DNA of 20,859 nt from a virus (IMGVR_UViG_3300046006_002425:1-20859); one strand, 5' to 3'. Counted from the first letter of the stretch, positions 6,633 to 12,243 are shown. The notes: generated from the letters alone by a model not told the origin. Numbers and translations are program-made.

Positions 6633-7010
6633 ATGAAAACCAACGATTCAATCGATAAGGTAAGAGAATTCAGGGTTAAGGGACTTACCTACAAAGCTAT
6701 CGGTGCAGAGTTAAACATCTCAAAGCAACGGGTGTTCCAGATCATCGCCGCCGGCAAGAAGCGGGATGCCTCGAATAACAAATGGACCGCCGGTCTCAGT
6801 TCTCGCAACGCGAACTTGATGGAGAAGCTTGGGATCAAAGACAAGGAGACCGCCATCCATGCAATCCATACCCGTGACATCGTACCGTTCAAGTGGCCGA
6901 ACTTCGGTGTTCGATCCTACCACGATCTGTGCTCGTGGCTTGGTACTCTACCCGCCGATCCCGGTCTAGGCCGGCACTGCCCCCATTGCGGTAAAACCTC
7001 CAAGCAATGA
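6633..7010 (+). CDS. HTH plus RpoA-CTD-like helix-hairpin-helix protein
   Basis: 125 residues. The N-terminal FRVKGLTYKAIGAELNISKQ (13-32) then RVFQII is a sigma-region-4-like helix-turn-helix. The following LSSRNANLMEKLGIKDKETA (56-75) and WPNFGVRSYHDLCSWLG (88-104) parallels the C-terminal domain of RNA polymerase alpha: the 'L-S-x-R-x-x-N-x-L-x-x-x-x-I' helix, then 'nfGxxSxxEl...L'. It ends with HCPHCG, half of a zinc site. A transcription factor contacting promoter DNA or RNA polymerase is inferred. The start at 6633 is preferred; the frame remains open to 6459, but that part overlaps the Cys-rich gene. It overlaps the next gene as ATGA. Confidence 0.7.
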   Translation: MKTNDSIDKVREFRVKGLTYKAIGAELNISKQRVFQIIAAGKKRDASNNKWTAGLSSRNANLMEKLGIKDKETAIHAIHTRDIVPFKWPNFGVRSYHDLCSWLGTLPADPGLGRHCPHCGKTSKQ

Positions 7011-7267
7011 GCCGTCACGCATTCTTACTCGTCGAATCCATCAAGGTGGTCCATCTCTCAGATGGACGAACCATCCGAGTGCGGCGTGATCGAACCGAAG
7101 AGAATCTAAAGACCAACTACGGAGATGGTGATATCCACCTCACTTGCGTGTCCCAAGCCCATGATCCCATCGAGATGATCAAGACCTTGGCCCGCATGGA
7201 GAGCGTTCGATCCGTAGAACTGGTTGATTCCAAAGGCAACGGACTCGTAGTCCACAAACAAAAATGA
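7007..7267 (+). CDS. 86-residue hypothetical protein
   Basis: Starts at an ATGA overlap with the HTH/alpha-CTD-like gene. The sequence has alternating strand patterns: SIKVVHLSDGRTIRVRRDRT (11-30), then HLTCVSQAHDPIEMIKTLAR with a helix, and VRSVELVDSKGNGLVVHKQK at the end. This suggests a small alpha/beta domain with a basic surface. I recognise no family. It is translationally coupled to both neighbours and its ATGA end (7264-7267) is preceded by CACAAACAAAA, the A/C-rich leader type. Confidence 0.65.
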   Translation: MSRHAFLLVESIKVVHLSDGRTIRVRRDRTEENLKTNYGDGDIHLTCVSQAHDPIEMIKTLARMESVRSVELVDSKGNGLVVHKQK

Positions 7268-7509
7268 AACAGTCCTCAACACACGACCTCGTCAACGCGC
7301 TCAATATCCTATCAGCCGAACTAGATACCCAAGATGGAATCCCCAATGCGCTCTGTGCAGAAGCATCCACTCGTCTCCTTGAGCTGGTCCAGCTCACGAG
7401 CGACCTTACAGCACACATCATCTCCAACCCTGTGCATCATGGTCGATGCAACGCCAAGACCAAGGGTTCCTACTGCAACTGTATCCTTGCACGCCTCATC
7501 ACCGCATGA
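7264..7509 (+). CDS. Conserved phage hypothetical (LDTQDGIPNA type)
   Basis: 81 residues. LSAELDTQDGIPNALCAEAS (17-36) then TRLLELVQL resembles a recurrent family of small phage proteins in which 'I-L-x-x-x-(I/L)-x-x-x-D-G-V-x-N-A' leads into a helix. The C-terminus GRCNAKTKGSYCNCILA has three cysteines (Cys62, Cys71, Cys73) that could bind metal. No function is known. It overlaps both neighbours as ATGA. Confidence 0.72.
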   Translation: MKQSSTHDLVNALNILSAELDTQDGIPNALCAEASTRLLELVQLTSDLTAHIISNPVHHGRCNAKTKGSYCNCILARLITA

Positions 7510-7766
7510 AGACCCCAAGGCAAGAGCAACCCTGGTACGAATCCCGCCTCTCAAATAACAAGAAACCTGGTCCCATAACCGAAGAAGAACGAACCATCAT
7601 CACCGATGAGAACCGCCGGCTCATCGAGCAGTCCGCTCAGATAATTGCTTGGGGCATCGCTAAAGGCTGGATCGCTTACCCCGAACCAATAGAACGTCGC
7701 ATATGGAAAATCCCTCAGCTCTCCCACCCTCCCGGTTCGTCAATCGATCCAACTCTGGAGTCGTAG
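7506..7766 (+). CDS. 86-residue hypothetical protein
   Basis: Start at 7506 in an ATGA overlap; the frame's earlier start at 7446 lies within the previous gene. It begins MKTPRQEQPWYESRL and contains an acidic helix, ITEEERTIITDENRRLIEQS (24-43), continuing into AQIIAWGIAKGWI. It has no family match I know. The last 64 bases overlap the next gene in another frame, so its Pro-rich C-terminal tail (QLSHPPGSSIDPTLES) may be under dual coding constraint. Confidence 0.62.
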   Translation: MKTPRQEQPWYESRLSNNKKPGPITEEERTIITDENRRLIEQSAQIIAWGIAKGWIAYPEPIERRIWKIPQLSHPPGSSIDPTLES

Positions 7767-7903
7767 TCACAGTCCTTCATGTTGGCCAGTATCGGCTCGC
7801 AGAACTCAAAGCTCCCGTCATCATCTACCAAAGAGGCAGCAACATCTACGTTCGCCTCACCTCGGAATTCCACACCAAATTCAAACCCTATGAAGAAAGC
7901 TAA
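7703..7903 (+). CDS. 66-residue hypothetical, SH3-like beta protein
   Basis: The core, VVVTVLHVGQYRLAELKAPV (20-39) then IIYQRGSNIYVRLTSEFHTK, reads as a five-strand small barrel. It resembles short phage proteins with the pattern 'PVVIYR...vWVRPxxEFxxxF', akin to DUF1653-like folds; this is a fold impression only. The gene starts inside the end of the previous gene (64-base overlap) without an SD site. Its end overlaps the start of the basic-protein gene by 14 bases. Confidence 0.62.
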   Translation: MENPSALPPSRFVNRSNSGVVVTVLHVGQYRLAELKAPVIIYQRGSNIYVRLTSEFHTKFKPYEES

Positions 7904-8015
7904 AGCCAAGCCCGCCGCCAAGAAGACCGCCAAGACCAGCACCAAGAAGACCGGAACCTATTCCCCCAAAACTCAAGCCATCAAACGGCTGATGAAGATA
8001 GACAAGATGAAGTAG
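7890..8015 (+). CDS. 41-residue Lys/Ala-rich histone H1-like basic protein
   Basis: The protein begins MKKAKAKPAAKKTAKTSTKK and continues TGTYSPKTQAIKRLMKIDKMK, with sixteen lysines or arginines in 41 residues and no acidic residue except Asp38. The KAKAKPAAKK pattern copies the tails of histone H1-like proteins such as those of Chlamydiae, so non-specific DNA binding or compaction is inferred. It overlaps the previous gene's end by 14 bases. A purely compositional match is possible. A small gene between nucleic-acid genes and the primase fits a DNA-binding role. Confidence 0.6.
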   Translation: MKKAKAKPAAKKTAKTSTKKTGTYSPKTQAIKRLMKIDKMK

Positions 8016-8028
8016 CCCCCAACGATCG

Positions 8029-8042
8029 GTCCCAAACAAACA
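8029..8042 (+). repeat. 14-base leader repeat, copy 2
   Basis: GTCCCAAACAAACA, identical to 1671-1684, ending five bases before the primase-helicase ATG. It forms the A/C-rich leader that replaces an SD site. Confidence 0.75.
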
Positions 8043-8047
8043 ACGAT

Positions 8048-9832
8048 ATGACACCGCACCAACGTGCGGCCCTTTGGCTTTCCAAGGTGCCGCCAGCCGT
8101 CTCCGGTCAGTCCGGACACTCAACTACCTACACCGCTGCCGTCGGTCTCGTACACGGCTTCCAGCTATCCGAGGCGGACTCTCTAGCCCTGCTCTCAAGC
8201 TGGAATCAATCCTGCCAACCACCTTGGTCCGATCGCGAACTCATCCACAAGCTCCGCGAGGCCGCTTCCAAGTCTCACTCCAAACCAGCCGGCCATCTCC
8301 TTCAATCAGGGGTATCCCCCTCAACCGCTCCATTCGATATCACCAAGGTATCCTTCAAGCGACCGTCACCAGCGGTTGCGCCCGATCCTCAAGCCAGCGA
8401 GTTCAAGCGGTTCCTTCAAGCCGCCTTCGCTCCCACCGAGGTGGTCTGTATCTGTGATGCCGTCGAGGAGGGTAGGCCAGTCACCGCTGGATCATTCATC
8501 CCCATCGAGGAATGGATCGCTCGCTTCGATGATCCGGCATCCCGCATCCTATCACCGGAACGCGAGGGGATCTTTGTTCGCATCAATCCCTTCAAACCCA
8601 ACCTCTACAGCGGCAGCGACAACGATGTCAGCGCGTACCGCCATGTCCTGGTGGAGTTCGATGACAAGCCCAAGGCTGAACAGGAGAAGCTCTTCCGCGA
8701 TTCTGGCCTCCCGATCACCGTACTCATCGATAGCGGTGGTAAGAGTATCCATGCCTGGGTCCGCGTAGATGCGCCCAACCGCAAGGAGTGGGACATCCGC
8801 CGGGATATCATCTACTCGTCGATCCCGGGCATCGATGCCAAGAACAAGAACCCCTCGCGCTACTCCCGGCTCCCGGGCGCATGGCGTAGTCCTGTATCCC
8901 AGCAAAAGCTGCTGGCCACTAACCTCGGCTCCGCTTCATGGGAAGACTACCTCACCTCCCGGGAGACCGATGACGACAAGTCCACGGTGGTCTCGATCAA
9001 AGACCTCATCAACTTCGATCCAGACAACGATCCCGACAACCTGATCGGCAAACGCTGGCTCACCCGCGGCTCCTCCATGATCATCAGCGGTGGTACCGGG
9101 ATCGGGAAGTCCAGCCTCATGATGCAGATCGTCATCCGCTGGTGCCTCGGCCTCGAATTCTTCGGGATCAAGCCGGTGAAGCGATTGAAGATCGGAGTCA
9201 TCCAGGCCGAGAACGACAAGGGTGACCTCGCCGAAGCCTTCCGCGGGGTCATCAAAGGACTCAACATGAGCGTCAGCGAGATCGCTATCCTCCAAGAAAA
9301 CCTCCACTTCCGCACCGAAGCCGTCCGTACCGGTGACCAGTTCCTCGCCTACGCCCGCCGGTTCATCCACAAATCCAAGCTCGATGTCATCGTGGCCGAT
9401 CCACTATTCAGCTACTTCGGCGGTGACCTTTCGGACCAGGGCGAGGTCAGCGTGTTCCTTCGCAACAAACTCCAGCCCATCCTACACGAGACCAAGGTCG
9501 CTTGGATCTGGATGCATCACGTTGCCAAACCTCAGCGTAAGGAAAGCAATGAACCACTCACCACAATGGAACTGGCCCACTCAGGCTTCGGCTCCTCCGA
9601 ACTCGCCAACTGGGCGCGTGAGATAGCGGTTCTGCATGAGGTAGGCCAAAACAAACCTAGAAGGTTCCAGTTGGCCTTCTGCAAGCGCGGATCGCGGCTC
9701 CAGTCTAGCTCACTTCATCTTCAGCATTCTCCCAAGGGTATTCTGTGGGAGCAGTGGAACCCGATGCTAATGACCGGGGCGCAACTGAAGGAGCCGCAAC
9801 CACCTCCACATCGGCCAAGGCGGCGCGCATAG
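8048..9832 (+). CDS. Primase-helicase: PriCT-like, primase-polymerase-like and RepA-like ATPase domains
   Basis: 594 residues. Residues 5-75 are PriCT-like: ALWLSKVPPAVSGQSGH, then LLSSWNQSCQPPWSDRELIH. Residues about 130-285 look like an archaeo-eukaryotic primase (Prim-Pol) core, with an acidic motif VEFDD (202-206) and DSGGKSIHAWV (228-238), the usual 'sGxxxH' motif. Residues 335-550 are a RepA/DnaB-type ATPase with Walker A GGTGIGKS (348-355), Walker B DVIVADP (446-452) and WMHHV (488-492). It probably primes and unwinds phage DNA at the origin. The start at 8048 follows an A/C-rich leader without SD. The last 128 bases are overlapped by a convergent minus-strand gene, and the C-terminus is Pro/Arg-rich. 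Confidence 0.85.
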   Translation: MTPHQRAALWLSKVPPAVSGQSGHSTTYTAAVGLVHGFQLSEADSLALLSSWNQSCQPPWSDRELIHKLREAASKSHSKPAGHLLQSGVSPSTAPFDITKVSFKRPSPAVAPDPQASEFKRFLQAAFAPTEVVCICDAVEEGRPVTAGSFIPIEEWIARFDDPASRILSPEREGIFVRINPFKPNLYSGSDNDVSAYRHVLVEFDDKPKAEQEKLFRDSGLPITVLIDSGGKSIHAWVRVDAPNRKEWDIRRDIIYSSIPGIDAKNKNPSRYSRLPGAWRSPVSQQKLLATNLGSASWEDYLTSRETDDDKSTVVSIKDLINFDPDNDPDNLIGKRWLTRGSSMIISGGTGIGKSSLMMQIVIRWCLGLEFFGIKPVKRLKIGVIQAENDKGDLAEAFRGVIKGLNMSVSEIAILQENLHFRTEAVRTGDQFLAYARRFIHKSKLDVIVADPLFSYFGGDLSDQGEVSVFLRNKLQPILHETKVAWIWMHHVAKPQRKESNEPLTTMELAHSGFGSSELANWAREIAVLHEVGQNKPRRFQLAFCKRGSRLQSSSLHLQHSPKGILWEQWNPMLMTGAQLKEPQPPPHRPRRRA

Positions 9833-10355
9833 CTTTCCACCAGTCTTCTCCACCAGCCTCTTCCTCCTCGGCAGAGGCTTTTTTCGCTGCTTCCATCAAT
9901 GTTTCATCGACGACGGGTTCGTAGCTAGGAGCCTCCTCCTCCTTCTTCGATTCATCCTCCTCCTTACGCTTACCCGAACGCTTCCTTTCGAGTTGGCCAA
10001 TCGATCGTTCATGCTTCTTCACCGCGGTCTTCAGATACGCAACATCACGCTTGAGGTCATTGATGGTTCTCAAGAGCAACGAAACCTTGTCCTCATCCTG
10101 CGGAGGAACCCAGTCACACCCACGCCACTGCCGATGAACCATGTCATAAACAAGGACTTGAGACTTCTTGTTCCTCATGGAATTGAAGGCACGGATCGCT
10201 CGACCAAGCTCACAGGCGAGATTCGACATTATGTAGGCCAGAACCTCGGACTTAGCCGGGTCGATGTCATGGCGTTGCGGGGGCGTCAGTCGGAACATCG
10301 ACCGAAGCGTGGAACCATTGTCCAGATAACTCATAGCAAGAGCAAATTGCGTCAT
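9705..10355 (-). CDS. Minus-strand conserved hypothetical with coiled coil and acidic/basic tail
   Basis: 216 residues from the ATG at 10355 (MTQFALAMSYLDNGS). A TTG at 10406 would add 17 residues and an ATG at 10334 would remove seven; no start has a strong SD. NLACELGRAIRAFNSMRNKK, then SQVLVYDMVHRQWRG, resembles a phage protein pattern of the type 'GRAxRAF...SQxLVYD...WkG'. Next comes a heptad coiled coil (DLKRDVAYLKTAVKKHERSI) and a highly charged Lys/Glu linker (RKEEDESKKEEEA). The C-terminus is low-complexity. The function is unknown. It is the only gene on this strand left of the control region and overlaps the primase gene tail-to-tail by 128 bases. Confidence 0.65.
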   Translation of the reverse strand: MTQFALAMSYLDNGSTLRSMFRLTPPQRHDIDPAKSEVLAYIMSNLACELGRAIRAFNSMRNKKSQVLVYDMVHRQWRGCDWVPPQDEDKVSLLLRTINDLKRDVAYLKTAVKKHERSIGQLERKRSGKRKEEDESKKEEEAPSYEPVVDETLMEAAKKASAEEEEAGGEDWWKAMRAALADVEVVAAPSVAPRSLASGSTAPTEYPWENAEDEVS

Positions 10356-10430
10356 GGACGATCCAGCGTCAAGATAAAGGAATGTTGATTTTGCAGTGCA
10401 CCCCAAAGAGTTACCATAGCCACTACTACT

Positions 10431-10469
10431 CTCCCTAGAGGGAGATTCACACTCCCTCTACTAGGGAGT
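10431..10469. repeat. Twin palindromes CTCCCT-N-AGGGAG
   Basis: Copy A: CTCCCT (10431-10436), two-base spacer, AGGGAG (10439-10444). Copy B: ACTCCCT (10451-10457), five-base spacer, AGGGAGT (10463-10469). The centres are about 22 bases apart, close to two helical turns, so both can face one side of the DNA. They lie just upstream of the minus-strand gene ending at 10355/10406 and could be operators. Half-sites could also pair across copies in RNA. Confidence 0.65.
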
Positions 10470-10470
10470 T

Positions 10471-10536
10471 AAAAACTGCTTACGCCGCAAGCTTTTCGGG
10501 GGCTTTGAAGGCCCCCACGCTGCGGCTGCAGTTTTT
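10471..10536. terminator. Three-tier hairpin, possible bidirectional terminator
   Basis: The outer stem is AAAAACTGC (10471-10479) with GCAGTTTTT (10528-10536). The middle stem is GCCGCA (10484-10489) with TGCGGC (10521-10526). The inner stem is GGGGGC (10498-10503) with GCCCCC (10511-10516), loop TTTGAAG. The T run ends the stem on both strands, so it could stop transcription both ways, shielding the minus-strand gene from the right and stopping rightward read-through from the primase. A structured origin element is the other reading. Confidence 0.6.
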
Positions 10537-10676
10537 GAATGACCCTCTACTGATTACGAAGTATCGGGTATAAGGCGGTTGTGATGGATGGATATGGATG
10601 TCGATTGCTGGAGCTTGGAGGGGTCTAGGAGAGGGTTTGATGGCTGGATGGAGTGTAGGGAGCGGAACGGGGGTTG

Positions 10677-10699
10677 GACCGCTTAGAACAGGACCGCTT
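10677..10699 (+). repeat. 9-base direct repeat GGACCGCTT
   Basis: GGACCGCTT occurs at 10677-10685 and again at 10691-10699, offset 14 bases. Another short repeat in the same gap, CCCTCTACT, occurs at 10454-10462 and 10543-10551. Confidence 0.6.
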
Positions 10700-10725
10700 G
10701 GATTGGCCTACTCGACCGCACCATG

Positions 10726-10803
10726 ATTCCGGATTTCCCGATTCCCGATTCTGGAATTCCGAATTCCGAATTCCGTATGGCGTATGGAGAATCCCGAATA
10801 CCG
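10726..10803 (+). repeat. Array of seven-base units (iteron-like)
   Basis: The stretch divides almost without exception into heptamers: ATTCCGG, ATTTCCCG (one base longer), ATTCCCG, ATTCTGG, AATTCCG three times, TATGGCG, TATGGAG, AATCCCG, AATACCG. The A/T-x-T-C-C-G core and GAATTC palindromes dominate. The 11-base sequence CCGCACCATGA borders it on both sides (10716-10726 and 10801-10811). It resembles iterons of replication origins, but also the GAATTCCG-type repeat families seen in some bacterial intergenic DNA. Confidence 0.7.
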
Positions 10804-10862
10804 CACCATGAGGTTCGATGCCTGGGGGGGGCGCACATGGGCGGGATCCTGGACGGGTGTAA

Positions 10863-10917
10863 CGGGGTCGGACACGGGATGTCCAAGGCCAATAGCGGGG
10901 TCGGACATTGGATGTCC
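10863..10917. promoter_or_regulatory. Two 22-base operator-like palindromic sites
   Basis: Copies at 10863-10884 and 10896-10917 share CGGGGTCGGACA-NN-GGATGTCC. Each contains the inverted repeat GGACA-N5-TGTCC (10870-10884 and 10903-10917). They are offset 33 bases, about three helical turns, placing both on the same face. This is the classical look of tandem repressor or initiator binding sites. The binding protein is unknown; the small HTH proteins encoded at 6203 and 6633 are candidates by inference only. Confidence 0.65.
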
Positions 10918-10970
10918 TAGGGGGGTATCCTGGTCGCCTAGTGTTAAATCAGGAACCGAGACTATGGGCA

Positions 10971-11045
10971 AAGGAAGGAAGGAAAAACCGATGGCCTACT
11001 GTTAGACAAGCGGCAAGCGGCAAGCGGCCTAGGAAGGAAGGAAGG
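10971..11045 (+). repeat. Tandem CAAGCGG triplet between two GGAA repeats
   Basis: CAAGCGG occurs three times head to tail at 11007-11027. It is framed by AAGGAAGGAAGGAAA (10971-10985) and AGGAAGGAAGGAAGG (11031-11045). The seven-base period matches that of the array at 10726-10803. Confidence 0.65.
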
Positions 11046-11074
11046 CGGGTGTCGGGTGTCCACACCCTCGAGGC

Positions 11075-11108
11075 AAAGAAAAACCCCGCAGGGTTGAACC
11101 TACGGGGT
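11075..11108 (-). terminator. Intrinsic terminator of the minus-strand operon
   Basis: Read on the minus strand: ACCCCG (11108-11103), then CCT/AGG inner pairs, loop, CGGGGT (11088-11083), then TTTTTCTTT. A GC-rich stem followed by a T run is a standard rho-independent terminator. It lies 18 bases after the stop of the last minus-strand gene at 11127, which is strong support for both the terminator and the operon direction. Confidence 0.78.
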
Positions 11109-11126
11109 GTGGTGAATGGCTTGGGT

Positions 11127-11222
11127 TTACTTACCGTTCCCGGCAAGGGCACTAATGACCAGCAGGAGGGTGAATAGCAGGCAAAGGGCAAGATACCCTA
11201 GGACACGAAGTAAGGGCTTCAC
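11127..11222 (-). CDS. 31-residue membrane protein (GTG start)
   Basis: The GTG at 11222 overlaps the stop of the previous minus-strand gene as GTGA, and GGAAGG lies eight bases upstream. The protein begins MKPLLRVLGYLALCLLFTLL and ends LVISALAGNGK: one membrane helix over about residues 4-26 with a positively charged start. It resembles the other tiny protein at the head of the operon, with the same Met-Lys-x-x start and Val-Ile-Ser-Ala-Leu-Ala segment. The function is unknown; phage micro-membrane proteins often act in lysis or exclusion. It is directly followed by the terminator. Confidence 0.6.
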   Translation of the reverse strand: MKPLLRVLGYLALCLLFTLLLVISALAGNGK

Positions 11223-11503
11223 TTAAGCTTCCTTCCGTCGATCACATCCACCCGATACTTCACACCGGGCTTCGTGACCAGTTCACGCACGCCATCCCAG
11301 CATGGCGCGCACATCGCACGCACGGTGGCGCATTTGCCAGTCTCGTTTTCCCAGACGGAAAATTCAACGGCGCGACGATAGTCCATCAGGTTTTCACAGC
11401 GTGGGCAAAAAATCGCCCGGCCCACGGAGGATTTCAGGCTTTCTCGGTCGGCATTGCGTTTGAACGTTTCAAGGATGTCTTTCATATGGTTTTGCTTAGG
11501 CAT
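11219..11503 (-). CDS. 94-residue zinc-finger-like hypothetical
   Basis: Cysteines are arranged as CPRC (Cys33, Cys36) and, after a strand-rich stretch, CAPC (Cys65, Cys68), with Cys58 between. This is a typical two-knuckle zinc site inside a small domain. The end VKYRVDVIDGRKLK is a beta hairpin. The ATG at 11503 (MPKQNHMKDILETF) is preferred; ATG 11485 is possible, and the frame extends upstream only by overlapping the previous gene. A strong SD lies further upstream but serves a 13-codon leader frame. The stop overlaps the start of the 31-residue membrane gene. The function is unknown. Confidence 0.68.
   Translation of the reverse strand: MPKQNHMKDILETFKRNADRESLKSSVGRAIFCPRCENLMDYRRAVEFSVWENETGKCATVRAMCAPCWDGVRELVTKPGVKYRVDVIDGRKLK
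11231..11236 (-). promoter_or_regulatory. SD site deciding a GTG start
   Basis: On the minus strand, GGAAGG lies eight bases before the GTG at 11222. This supports a start that would otherwise be hidden in the end of the previous gene. Confidence 0.6.
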
Positions 11504-11537
11504 AAATTGCCCGCAGAACCCACGGAGTTTCCCCCAT
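11496..11537 (-). CDS. 13-codon candidate leader peptide
   Basis: On the minus strand, GGAGG (11546-11542) lies four bases before an ATG at 11537. The frame reads MGETPWVLRAIYA and stops at 11498-11496, just past the ATG (11503) of the zinc-finger-like gene, which lies in another frame. Its ribosome site is better than that of the main gene. It may couple or attenuate translation; it may also be chance. Confidence 0.35.
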   Translation of the reverse strand: MGETPWVLRAIYA

Positions 11538-11553
11538 GGATCCTCCGGAAAAT

Positions 11554-12243
11554 TCAGGCTTCGAGAAAATGCGTTGCACCCTTTCCATGGGGTGGAATGT
11601 GGACAGACTCGAGACCGCCGCGAGCACCCGCACAGAGAAGACAGACGGCGCATGGCGTACCGTCGCGATCGGAAGCGCAAAGGTTTTCACCCACACTAGC
11701 TTCGGAGCCCACGCGAAAAGTAGACCACCCGAGTGACCGAGCGATCACGAGTTGCGCGACCGAGTCAACGGAGGCCATCAAAAGGGTTTTCCATCCTTGG
11801 AGCGATGGCTTGCGCCATTGGTGTGTGTAGCCTGTCCACCCCGAAGCCACACCCGCAATTGCAAGCGCAAGGGATAAGGGGATCCATGTCGGATCGCCGT
11901 AGGCTCCAAAGCGAACTTTGCGGCCCACGAAAGCTTCAAGGGAGCGCAAGGGAGGATAATTGCCCGCACGCCAAGCGCGCCAGATACCTTGCGGAGCCTG
12001 CCCGGGATTTACGTAGCATGTCCTTTCCACACCGAAGCGACCGTCAACCTCGTGTCCGCGATGGACACAAGATCCACAGATAAGCCGGTCAAGTCCCGTC
12101 CGGATCGCTTCCGTGGGACTCACAGAACGGACTAGGATCCAAATTTGGATCATGTCGCCGGTTTTCCGGTTGTCGGAGGGGTGATTGAAGCCGGTGGCGA
12201 TGATCACGCGGTCGTGATCCTCGTGGAGAATGAATCCGTTCAA
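11554..12243 (-). CDS. Conserved phage hypothetical, 229 residues (TTG start)
   Basis: The TTG at 12243 overlaps the previous stop as TTGA and has AAGGAGG six bases upstream. The pattern NRKTGDMIQIWILVRSVSPT (25-44), then EAIRTGLDRLICGSCVHRG and CYVNPGQAPQGIWRAWRAGN (76-95), matches a phage and prophage family I recall ('KTGdMvQtWIL...G...iCgdCphR...CYVn.gQ.p..vw..y..G.yp'), whose function is unknown to me. Later come FGAYGDPTWIPLSL and a GYTHQW segment. The Cys pair ICGSC and CYV may bind metal. No membrane segment except a moderately hydrophobic stretch around residues 120-133. Confidence 0.75.
   Translation of the reverse strand: MNGFILHEDHDRVIIATGFNHPSDNRKTGDMIQIWILVRSVSPTEAIRTGLDRLICGSCVHRGHEVDGRFGVERTCYVNPGQAPQGIWRAWRAGNYPPLRSLEAFVGRKVRFGAYGDPTWIPLSLALAIAGVASGWTGYTHQWRKPSLQGWKTLLMASVDSVAQLVIARSLGWSTFRVGSEASVGENLCASDRDGTPCAVCLLCAGARGGLESVHIPPHGKGATHFLEA

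Larger units (their letters stand above)
10407..11126. other. Gene-free control region rich in repeats and palindromes
   Basis: About 720 bases hold no convincing gene; open frames here are read-throughs of short repeats. In order it contains twin palindromes, a three-tier hairpin, a 9-base direct repeat, a 78-base array of seven-base units, two copies of a 22-base palindromic operator-like site, GGAA and CAAGCGG tandem repeats, and a minus-strand terminator. It lies where the plus-strand composition changes from C-rich to G-rich and where transcription direction changes. The best reading is a replication origin and/or transcription control region. Confidence 0.6.

Noticed and set aside
9993-10388. 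131-residue plus-strand frame inside the minus-strand coiled-coil gene
   Set aside because: The minus-strand frame has a conserved-looking core and coiled-coil organisation, whereas this frame has no recognisable pattern and no ribosome site.
10726-11045. CRISPR array
   Set aside because: The repeats are seven bases long with no spacers of constant length, or are pairs of 22-base sites; neither fits a CRISPR array, and there are no cas genes.
10723-11177. Several short open frames on both strands in the gene-free region
   Set aside because: They translate the heptamer, operator-like and GGAA repeats into repetitive peptides such as IPDSGIPNSEF and overlap each other in several frames; no SD or conserved domain.
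11733-12083. 116-residue plus-strand frame opposite the 229-residue gene
   Set aside because: The minus-strand gene has a strong SD, overlapping junctions and a known phage pattern; this frame is a shadow.
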